Source of the DNA: Paracoccaceae bacterium
Lineage (GTDB): Bacteria > Pseudomonadota > Alphaproteobacteria > Rhodobacterales > Rhodobacteraceae
Reading direction: 5' to 3'
Assembly (NCBI GenBank): GCA_003561595.1
Contig: PWWF01000188.1
Coordinates: 1 to 7,325, forward strand
DNA length: 7,325 nt
Numbering within the stretch: the stretch's first letter is position 1; each line of letters opens with the position of its first letter. The notes under the pieces were generated by a model, which saw only the letters and a list, made by a program, of their open reading frames with translations, did no database searches and was not told the origin of the DNA. A program made the translations under genes and the position numbers. Positions 1-4,945 of the stretch are shown in pieces.

Positions 1-171
1 CAGCCCATTTGCATCAAGGCAGCGGACATGGCGCGCCATGGCGTGCAGGTCGGACATGCGTTGCGCATCACGGTTTTCGCTGCGCGCCTGTTCCGGCCCG
101 CCAATGGTCCAGAGCCCCAGCGCCACCGCCACCACGGCCAGCGCCACCAGCGCGATCCCGGCTGCGCGCAT
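1..171 (-). CDS. Partial single-pass membrane or secreted protein, unknown function (3' end outside window)
   Basis: The reading frame starts at the ATG at 171-169 and stays open for 57 codons to the left edge, so the C-terminus is missing. Residues 4-22 are a hydrophobic run of Ala, Val and Leu ending in a Trp, which looks like an N-terminal membrane anchor or uncleaved signal. The remainder is polar and charged, with one Cys near residue 52. The start is supported by a GGAGGG ribosome-binding site at 182-177, five bases upstream and lying inside the last codons of the preceding gene. That gene's stop is one base from this ATG, so the two are probably translationally coupled. I do not recognise a named family. 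An association with the DUF5671 neighbour is inferred from spacing only. Confidence 0.7.
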   Translation of the reverse strand, partial: MRAAGIALVALAVVAVALGLWTIGGPEQARSENRDAQRMSDLHAMARHVRCLDANGL

Positions 172-172
172 C

Positions 173-781
173 TCAGCCCTCCTGCAGGAAATCGCGGAAG
201 AACAGGATCACCAGCGCCGCCACCGTGACGACCAGCGCTGTATTGGCGATGAATTGCGCCGTCAGATCCCCGCTCAGCAACCCGTAAACCACGCTGATCG
301 CGGCCCCCAGCAGGGTCAGCGCGGCCAACAGACAGGTCACGGCGCCGAACCAGCGACGCACGACCGATGCGCGGGCGCGTGCCCGATGCCCACGCTCGAT
401 ATGCAGATACAGCCACAGGAACAGCGGGGTGACCACGATCAGCGTGGCAATCGCCCAGCGCGGTATGTACGTGCCGCGCCAGTCCGGGCGGGTGCCCAGC
501 CATTCCTCGATCAGTGCAAAGCCCAGCGTGACAAGGTTCCAGCACAGGCCCAGCAGCGTTGCGAATAACAGCCCGTATAGCAGCGCCTCGCGGGCCGAAA
601 CCTGCGGGCGCGGGCATGGCACAGGCAGGCGCAACCCGGCATCCTGCCAGCCGGACAGGGCCTGAGCGACCTCACCATCCTGCCAGCCGGCGCCCGTCAG
701 GGCGCGGCGCAATTCCTCGGGGCTGTGGCCAGCGCGCAGGCCGTCCTGCACGAATTGCGCCAGCGCGTCAGCAGGTTTCAT
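173..781 (-). CDS. DUF5671-type four-helix membrane protein, unknown function
   Basis: A 202-residue protein. Residues 6-46 form an amphipathic, UBA-like helical segment with repeated Gly-Trp and Leu positions. Four hydrophobic segments follow at roughly 68-90, 109-127, 143-166 and 176-196. The first membrane segment and the Ile-Glu-Glu-Trp-Leu-Gly that follows it resemble the DUF5671 domain; this is recognised by eye, not by a search. The function is unknown and it is probably an inner-membrane protein. The ATG at 781 follows directly on the TGA of the upstream DUF1244 gene with no spacer. A weak AGGA purine stretch lies nine or more bases upstream, so re-initiation after the upstream stop is likely. 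The stop lies one base from the next start, consistent with a three-gene operon. Confidence 0.8.
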   Translation of the reverse strand: MKPADALAQFVQDGLRAGHSPEELRRALTGAGWQDGEVAQALSGWQDAGLRLPVPCPRPQVSAREALLYGLLFATLLGLCWNLVTLGFALIEEWLGTRPDWRGTYIPRWAIATLIVVTPLFLWLYLHIERGHRARARASVVRRWFGAVTCLLAALTLLGAAISVVYGLLSGDLTAQFIANTALVVTVAALVILFFRDFLQEG

Positions 782-1096
782 TCAGCGCGCTTTCCTGCTG
801 ACATTTTGGGCAAAGGAAGCGTCAAAGGCGGCTTGTGCCTCAGTGCTGGCCTCGGTCTGATGGCGCGCCTTCCAGTCCGCATAGGGCATGCCATAGATGA
901 TCTCACGCGCGGCCTCCTTGTCCATGTCGATGCCGCGCGCCTCTGCCGCTTCCTGATACCAGCGCGACAGGCAGTTGCGGCAGAACCCGGTCAGGTTCAT
1001 CATGTCGATATTCTGCACATCACTGCGCGCGTCAAGATGGGCCAGAAGCATGCGAAAGGCTGCAGCTTCCAGTTCGGTGCGGGTCTGATCGTCCAT
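782..1096 (-). CDS. DUF1244 family small protein, unknown function
   Basis: A 104-residue soluble protein matching the DUF1244 family as I know it. It has an N-terminal acidic helix, then a Gly-Phe-Cys-Arg-Asn-Cys-Leu-Ser-Arg-Trp-Tyr motif at residues 37-47, and Ile-Tyr-Gly-Met-Pro-Tyr near 67-72. The two cysteines of the CRNC motif are the most distinctive residues; no metal site is proven. The frame is open far upstream to 1609, but that extension is low-complexity Gly/Ala and overlaps cobS, so it is not real. I chose the ATG at 1096 because GGAGG at 1106-1102 lies five bases upstream and family members usually begin with Met-Asp. An in-frame ATG at 1108 would put the ribosome site inside the gene. 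It is the first gene of a probable operon with the DUF5671 protein. Confidence 0.88.
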   Translation of the reverse strand: MDDQTRTELEAAAFRMLLAHLDARSDVQNIDMMNLTGFCRNCLSRWYQEAAEARGIDMDKEAAREIIYGMPYADWKARHQTEASTEAQAAFDASFAQNVSRKAR

Positions 1097-1101
1097 ATCG
1101 T

Positions 1102-1106
1102 CCTCC
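1102..1106 (-). promoter_or_regulatory. Ribosome binding site deciding the DUF1244 start
   Basis: GGAGG on the minus strand, five bases before the ATG at 1096. It overlaps the alternative upstream ATG (1108-1106), which therefore has no comparable site of its own. This favours the shorter start. Confidence 0.7.
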
Positions 1107-1109
1107 ATG

Positions 1110-1121
1110 CTCTGGCCAGAG
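1110..1121. promoter_or_regulatory. 12-base perfect palindrome, possible operator
   Basis: CTCTGGCCAGAG is its own reverse complement. It sits between a TATATC box and the ribosome binding site of the DUF1244 gene, about where transcription would begin if that box is a -10 element. The position suits a repressor site. A chance palindrome in GC-rich sequence is the alternative, and no regulator is implied by the window. Confidence 0.3.
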
Positions 1122-1149
1122 ATATAAGGATTGCGCCGCCGGTTGCGAG
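1121..1149 (-). promoter_or_regulatory. Candidate promoter for the DUF1244 operon
   Basis: On the minus strand, TATATC at 1126-1121 matches the -10 consensus at four of six positions and is the most AT-rich spot in this spacer. With a 17-base gap, the -35 position reads CTCGCA at 1149-1144, only three of six. This is a weak call that rests mainly on location and on the AT-rich box. Confidence 0.3.
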
Positions 1150-1155
1150 GGGGCC

Positions 1156-1176
1156 GCCTGCGCGCCCCGCGCAGGC
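1156..1176 (-). terminator. GC-rich hairpin downstream of cobS (possible terminator, inner part)
   Basis: GCCTGCGC at 1156-1163 pairs perfectly with GCGCAGGC at 1169-1176 around a five-base loop. It lies about 60 bases past the cobS stop, before the DUF1244 promoter region. There is no U-tract in the minus-strand transcript, so it is not a classic intrinsic terminator. It could act as a 3'-end stabiliser or with Rho. It abuts the larger inverted repeat that starts at 1177. Confidence 0.4.
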
Positions 1177-1230
1177 CAGCGCCCGCGAGCGGGGCATGGG
1201 CGGGCGGGAGGGGCCCCCGAGCGGGCGCTG
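1177..1230 (-). terminator. Long inverted repeat immediately after cobS (possible terminator)
   Basis: CAGCGCCCGC at 1177-1186 is the exact reverse complement of GCGGGCGCTG at 1221-1230, a ten-base stem with a 34-base interior. The interior is G-rich and contains the palindrome GGGGCCCC (1210-1217), which could pair further. In the cobUTS transcript the structure begins only six bases after the cobS stop. Its position suggests a transcript end or 3' protection. No U-tract is present, so the terminator call is an inference. Confidence 0.42.
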
Positions 1231-1236
1231 ATCCTG

Positions 1237-2001
1237 TCAGACGGCAAGCGCGGCACAAAGGACAAGAAACCCCGCCAGTTCCGTCACCTGCTGCCCCGCG
1301 CCCAGCACATCGCCGGTCTGGCCACCCAATCGCTGCCGCGCCAGCCGCGCCAGCCCCAGCAGCACCAGCCCCTGCGCGGCGAGCATGACCGCCAATGGCG
1401 GCAGCGCCATCACCGCGGCAAAGGGCAGCACCGCCAGCGCCAGCGCCACCAGTACCGCGCCCGGCGCGACTCCCCCGGCCATATGGCCCAGCCCCTCGGA
1501 CCGCGCAGCCGGCACGGTGGCCATCAGGACAGGCGGCGCCACGCGACTTGTCATTGCCAGCAGCGCCAATGCCATCAGCGCAAATGCGACATCCTGCGTG
1601 GCCAGCCATGCCAACGCCTGCCAGCGCAGCCCGACCGACAGGATCAGCGCCAGCACACCATAGCTACCGATGCGCGAATCGCGCATGATCTCCAACCGCC
1701 GCGCTGGTGTCTGCCCGCCCCAGACACCATCCGCAAAATCCGCCAGCCCGTCTTCGTGGAGCGCGCCGCTGAGGACGACCATCGCGCCAATCGCCAGCCC
1801 CGCTGCCAACCCAACCGGCAGGCCCAGTGCAAACGCCGCCCACAGCACAAGCGCGCCGCCCCCGCCAACCGCCAGCCCTGCCAGTGGAAAGGCCCATGCG
1901 GCAGCGGCCATGGCAGGCGCGGGGTCAGGCAGGCGGCCAGCGGGCAGGCGTGTCAGCAGCATAAGCGCCAGCTGCACCTCCGCCAGCCGCGCGCGGATCA
2001 T
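1237..2001 (-). CDS. cobS: Adenosylcobinamide-GDP ribazoletransferase (cobalamin-5'-phosphate synthase)
   Basis: A 254-residue integral membrane enzyme (CobV in Pseudomonas naming) that joins adenosylcobinamide-GDP to alpha-ribazole phosphate, releasing GMP. This is the step that closes the nucleotide loop. Family signatures are clear: the acidic His-Glu-Asp-Gly-Leu-Ala-Asp-Phe-Ala-Asp-Gly at residues 82-92, Met-Arg-Asp-Ser-Arg-Ile-Gly-Ser-Tyr-Gly at 106-115, and Gly-Gly-Gln-Thr-Gly-Asp-Val-Leu-Gly-Ala at 226-235. The two acidic motifs are thought to bind metal and substrate. Several Ala/Leu/Val membrane helices fill the rest. Length is normal for the family. The start ATG overlaps the cobT stop as ATGA and is preceded by the G-rich sequence GGCGGGCGG. 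It is the last gene of the cobU-cobT-cobS unit and is followed by hairpins. Confidence 0.96.
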   Translation of the reverse strand: MIRARLAEVQLALMLLTRLPAGRLPDPAPAMAAAAWAFPLAGLAVGGGGALVLWAAFALGLPVGLAAGLAIGAMVVLSGALHEDGLADFADGVWGGQTPARRLEIMRDSRIGSYGVLALILSVGLRWQALAWLATQDVAFALMALALLAMTSRVAPPVLMATVPAARSEGLGHMAGGVAPGAVLVALALAVLPFAAVMALPPLAVMLAAQGLVLLGLARLARQRLGGQTGDVLGAGQQVTELAGFLVLCAALAV

Positions 2002-3008
2002 CCGCCCGCCACCCCGGCCTCGGCAAAGGTGGCCATGCCGTTATGACAGGCAAGTGCCGCGCGCAGGATGCCCAGCGCCAGTGCCGCGCCCGACCCCTCG
2101 CCCAGCCGCATGTCGAAATCCAGCACCGGGGTCTGGCCCAGCGCGGCCAGCAGCCGCCGGTGCCCCGGCTCGGCCGAGGCATGGCCGACAAGGCAATGCG
2201 CCAGCAATCGCGGGTCCGCCGCGTGCAGGCAGGCCGCCGCCGCTGTGCAGATGAACCCATCCAGGATGACCGGCACGCGCGCAGCGCGTGCCGCCAGCAC
2301 CGCCCCGCAGATCGCGGCCTGTTCGCGCCCGCCAAGGGCGGCCAGCACCTGCATCGGCACCAGCCCGGCATGGCGGCGCAGGCCGCTCTCGATTGCTGCG
2401 ATCTTGCGGGCGATCCCGGTCGCATCCGATCCCGTGCCCGGCCCCACCCATTCGGCGGCACTGCCCCCGAACAGCGCCGCCGCAAGCGCCGCAGCCACAG
2501 TGGAATTGCCAATCCCCATTTCACCCAGGATCAGGATATCGGCATCGCTGTCCACGGCCTGCGCGCCCGTGCGCATCGCCGCCAGCGTCTCGTCTGCGCT
2601 CATGGCAGGGCCGGTCGTGAAATCCGCCGTGGGGGTCTCCAACTCCAGCGCGATGACCTCCAGCCGCGCGTCATTGACCGCGCAAAGCTGGTTGATCGCG
2701 GCGCCCCCGGCTTGAAAATTTGCCACCATCTGGGCCGTCACGGCCTGCGGGAACGGGTTGACGCCCTGCGCGCAAATGCCGTGATTTCCGGCAAAGACCA
2801 GCGCCTGCGCCTGCGCGATTTCAGGGCGCGCGCGGCCCTGCCACCCGGCCATGAAGATCGCCAGTTCCTCCAGCCGCCCCAGCGCGCCGGGGGGTTTGGT
2901 CAGGCTGTTCTGCCGCGCCAGCGCCTCTGCCCGCGCTGTGGCATCCGCTTGGGGCAGCGTATCGGCAAGGGCGGCAATTTCGGTCAGGGGCGGAATGTTC
3001 AGGGTCAT
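1998..3008 (-). CDS. cobT: Nicotinate-nucleotide--dimethylbenzimidazole phosphoribosyltransferase
   Basis: A 336-residue cytosolic enzyme (CobU in Pseudomonas naming). It transfers phosphoribose from nicotinate mononucleotide to 5,6-dimethylbenzimidazole, giving alpha-ribazole 5'-phosphate for CobS. Visible family motifs are Lys-Pro-Pro-Gly-Ala-Leu-Gly-Arg-Leu-Glu at residues 38-47, Ala-Gly-Asn-His-Gly-Ile at 73-78, Gly-Glu-Met-Gly-Ile-Gly-Asn-Ser-Thr at 162-170, Val-Gly-Pro-Gly-Thr-Gly at 188-193, and Leu-Gly-Glu-Gly-Ser-Gly-Ala near the C-terminus. Glu304 in the last motif corresponds by motif to the catalytic Glu317 of the Salmonella enzyme; Glu163 is a second conserved acid. The length is slightly under the usual 350. 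The start overlaps the cobU stop (ATGA), and the stop overlaps the cobS start, so all three genes are probably translated in a coupled way. Confidence 0.97.
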   Translation of the reverse strand: MTLNIPPLTEIAALADTLPQADATARAEALARQNSLTKPPGALGRLEELAIFMAGWQGRARPEIAQAQALVFAGNHGICAQGVNPFPQAVTAQMVANFQAGGAAINQLCAVNDARLEVIALELETPTADFTTGPAMSADETLAAMRTGAQAVDSDADILILGEMGIGNSTVAAALAAALFGGSAAEWVGPGTGSDATGIARKIAAIESGLRRHAGLVPMQVLAALGGREQAAICGAVLAARAARVPVILDGFICTAAAACLHAADPRLLAHCLVGHASAEPGHRRLLAALGQTPVLDFDMRLGEGSGAALALGILRAALACHNGMATFAEAGVAGG

Positions 3009-3511
3009 TTCACTCTCATTGGCAGGCCCGCGACAGCAAGCGTCACCTCATCCGCCATCTGGGCCACGGATTGGTTGACCAGCCCGGCGGCGTCGCGGAA
3101 CTCGCGCGCCAGGCGGTTGTCGGGCACGATGCCCAGCCCGACCTCATTGGTGACAAAGACGACCGGGGCGCGCTGCGCGGGCAGGGCATCGATCAGGGCC
3201 GCCAGCGCAGCGCGCCAATCGGCATCGGCCAGCATCAGGTTGCTCAGCCACAGGGTCAGGCAATCGACCAGACGCGGCGCGGTCCCATCGGTGTCCTGCA
3301 ACGCTGCAAGCAACTCGCGCGGCGCAGTATGCGTGCGCCATTCCGGGCCGCGCCGCGCCTGATGCTCGGCAATGCGGCGGGCCATTTCAGCATCATGCGC
3401 CTCGGCGGTCGCGATGTAGATGGCGCTTGCCCCCAGTTCGAGCGCGCGCGCTTCGGCCAGCCGGGACTTGCCCGACCGTGCGCCACCTGTGATTAGGATG
3501 ATCCGGCCCAT
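3005..3511 (-). CDS. cobU: Bifunctional adenosylcobinamide kinase / adenosylcobinamide-phosphate guanylyltransferase
   Basis: A 168-residue cytosolic enzyme (CobP in Pseudomonas naming) that phosphorylates adenosylcobinamide and then transfers GMP to make adenosylcobinamide-GDP. The P-loop Gly-Gly-Ala-Arg-Ser-Gly-Lys-Ser is at residues 9-16. His50, in Arg-Ile-Ala-Glu-His-Gln, is the candidate for the guanylylated histidine of the family, though I have not aligned it. Other signatures are Asp-Cys-Leu-Thr-Leu-Trp-Leu-Ser-Asn-Leu at about 83-92 and Asn-Glu-Val-Gly-Leu-Gly-Ile-Val-Pro at 122-130. The frame is open upstream to 4090, but that extension is antisense to cobC. The ATG at 3511 directly precedes the Gly-Arg-Ile-Ile-Leu strand and has AAGGGG four bases upstream. 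It is the first gene of the minus-strand cob unit. Confidence 0.96.
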   Translation of the reverse strand: MGRIILITGGARSGKSRLAEARALELGASAIYIATAEAHDAEMARRIAEHQARRGPEWRTHTAPRELLAALQDTDGTAPRLVDCLTLWLSNLMLADADWRAALAALIDALPAQRAPVVFVTNEVGLGIVPDNRLAREFRDAAGLVNQSVAQMADEVTLAVAGLPMRVK

Positions 3512-3515
3512 GCAG

Positions 3516-3569
3516 CCCCTTGCCCCTTTGGCCTGTGTAAAGCAGATAGGGCGGCAGGGCAGCAAGGGG
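3516..3569. promoter_or_regulatory. Divergent cobU/cobC control spacer with inverted repeat
   Basis: The 70-base gap between the two divergent cob units must hold both start regions. CCCCTTGC at 3516-3523 is the exact reverse complement of GCAAGGGG at 3562-3569. Read on its own strand, each arm supplies the AAGGGG purine tract ahead of the neighbouring start: four bases before cobU, twelve before cobC. The 38 bases between the arms are less GC-rich (around 3536-3550) and are the likely place for promoters, but no hexamer pair is convincing. I saw no B12-box or riboswitch-sized leader. Confidence 0.5.
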
Positions 3570-3581
3570 AAAAGCCGACAG

Positions 3582-4154
3582 ATGACCGCCCGGACAGAAG
3601 CGCGACTGATCCTGATCCGCCACGCGCCCGCGCTGCATGGCGGGCGCATGGCCGGGCGGCGCGATGTCGATGCCGACCTGTCAGGCACCGCCGCGATTGA
3701 CGCGTTGCGCGACATGCTGAGCAGCGAAGGGGTGGACAGCATTGTCACCAGCCCCGCGCGCCGCTGCGTGCAGACAGCGCAGGCGTTATGGCCCGGGCGT
3801 GCAATGGCGCAGGACCCGCGCCTGTGGGAACAGGATTTCGGGGGCTGGGAAGGGCTGCCCTTCGCCGATCTGCCCGATCTGGGGGATCTGAGCCGCGCGG
3901 ACCTGGCCGCGCATCGCCCGCCGTGGGGGGAGAGCTTCGATGACCTTTGCGCGCGCGTGACCCCTGCCCTGCGCGAGATTGCTGTGCCCGGTGTCACTGC
4001 CATCGTCGCACATGCCGGTGTCATCCGTGCGGCCCTTGGGCTGGGGCCATCCGCGCTGGGGTTCGAGATCGCACCGCTGTCGGTGACCATCCTGCGCGCG
4101 GTGCCCGGTCATGACTGGTCGATCACCTGCGTGAACCGGGTGGCGGGCGGATGA
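3582..4154 (+). CDS. cobC: Histidine phosphatase family protein, probable alpha-ribazole-5'-phosphate phosphatase
   Basis: A 190-residue member of the histidine phosphatase (phosphoglycerate mutase-like) family. Arg13-His14-Ala15 is the family's RHG/RHA catalytic motif, with His14 the expected phosphorylated residue. Arg60-Arg61 lie in Thr-Ser-Pro-Ala-Arg-Arg (56-61), the acidic residue is around Glu83, and the second histidine is His144 in Ala-His-Ala-Gly-Val-Ile-Arg. Given its place in the cob locus it most likely removes the 5'-phosphate from adenosylcobalamin phosphate or alpha-ribazole phosphate. The enzyme family is certain; the exact substrate is inferred from context. The ATG at 3582 is the only reasonable start near the first beta strand. 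Its purine tract AAGGGG is rather far away (twelve bases), so initiation may be weak. The stop overlaps the bluE start as ATGA. Confidence 0.88.
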   Translation: MTARTEARLILIRHAPALHGGRMAGRRDVDADLSGTAAIDALRDMLSSEGVDSIVTSPARRCVQTAQALWPGRAMAQDPRLWEQDFGGWEGLPFADLPDLGDLSRADLAAHRPPWGESFDDLCARVTPALREIAVPGVTAIVAHAGVIRAALGLGPSALGFEIAPLSVTILRAVPGHDWSITCVNRVAGG

Positions 4155-4945
4155 ACAGCGTCAGGGTCGCGGGCCATTGCGGCGAGTGGTTGCAGGGGCG
4201 GCTTGGCCCCGCCGGACCCGTGGTGCTGGTGACCCTGCCCTGCGATGCGCTTGGCGTGCGCGGGTGGCAGCGCGATGCTGCCGGGGTGCGGCTGTCTGGC
4301 GCCGGGATCAGCCTGCTGCGCGCGCAGCGCTTCCTGCGCGGGTTGGGGCTGGGGATGCGCGGGCGCGTGTTGCTGCGGGCCTCGGCCCCGCCCGGTCTAG
4401 GGGCGGGCATGTCCACGGCGCGGCTGGTGGCGCTGGCGCGGCTGGCAGGCTGGCAGGGCGATCCGCTGGCACTGGCGCGGGCCTGCATCGCCTGCGAGGG
4501 GGCGAGTGATCCGCTGATGTTCGACGCGCCCGAGAGGATGCTCTGGGCGTCGCGCACGGGACTTATTGTCCAGTCCATGCCTGCGCTGCCGCGTCATGAC
4601 ATTCTCGCCGGGTTCCATGGCGGCCCGGTCCCGACGGACCCGCGTGACGATGATTTTGCCGATATCAGCGATCTTGTGGCTGAATGGTCGCGCGCGCAAT
4701 CGCTGCCCGCATTCGCCGAACTCGCCTCCGAAAGCGCCACCCGCTGCCTGCGCCATCGCGGACCGTTGGATGACCCGACACCGCGCCTTGCGCGCGCGCT
4801 TGGCGCGCTGGGCTGGGCGATCGCGCATACCGGCGCGGCCCGCGCGCTGATCTTCGCCCCCGGTCAGATACCGGCAGACGCGCCTGCCGCGATGCGGCGT
4901 GCCGGGGGTCGCAGCGTGATGCGCTTTCGCGGCGGGGGCGGATGA
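4151..4945 (+). CDS. bluE: GHMP-family L-threonine kinase, BluE type
   Basis: A 264-residue GHMP-superfamily kinase predicted to make L-threonine O-3-phosphate with ATP, the precursor of the aminopropanol linker of cobalamin. The N-terminus has Gly-His-Cys-Gly-Glu-Trp-Leu-Gln-Gly at residues 8-16, the counterpart of the Ser-Cys-Gly-Glu-Leu-Ile-Gln-Gly region of Salmonella PduX. The ATP-binding GHMP loop is Ala-Pro-Pro-Gly-Leu-Gly-Ala-Gly-Met-Ser-Thr-Ala at 79-90. BluE of Rhodobacter sphaeroides and R. capsulatus has been shown to be an L-threonine kinase that replaces PduX, and it is restricted to some Rhodobacterales. The assignment here rests on motifs and on the position directly before cbiB. 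Both ends overlap neighbours by ATGA. No threonine-phosphate decarboxylase, the next enzyme in the path, is in the window. Confidence 0.87.
   Translation: MNSVRVAGHCGEWLQGRLGPAGPVVLVTLPCDALGVRGWQRDAAGVRLSGAGISLLRAQRFLRGLGLGMRGRVLLRASAPPGLGAGMSTARLVALARLAGWQGDPLALARACIACEGASDPLMFDAPERMLWASRTGLIVQSMPALPRHDILAGFHGGPVPTDPRDDDFADISDLVAEWSRAQSLPAFAELASESATRCLRHRGPLDDPTPRLARALGALGWAIAHTGAARALIFAPGQIPADAPAAMRRAGGRSVMRFRGGGG

Noticed and set aside
38..568. A 176-residue plus-strand frame across the left-edge genes
   Set aside because: It is antisense to the DUF5671 and membrane-protein genes, rich in Gln, Arg and Ala, with no ribosome site and no family resemblance.
1097..1609. Upstream extension of the DUF1244 frame into cobS
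   Set aside because: The extra residues are low-complexity Gly/Ala/Arg and lie in a second frame of cobS. The GGAGG site and the family N-terminus place the start at 1096.
2043..3362. A 439-residue plus-strand open frame, longer than the genes beneath it
   Set aside because: It runs antisense across cobT and cobU, which carry full family motifs. Its protein is Arg/Gln/Ala-rich with no recognisable domain, as expected of a shadow frame in GC-rich coding DNA.
3512..3581. Cobalamin riboswitch ahead of cobU or cobC
   Set aside because: The spacer is 70 bases, too short for the usual structure of about 200 bases, and no convincing B12-box was seen on either strand.
3512..4090. N-terminal extension of CobU to 361 residues
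   Set aside because: The extension is antisense to the cobC gene, is Arg/Ser/Pro-rich, and lacks any CobU similarity. The P-loop strand begins right after the ATG at 3511.
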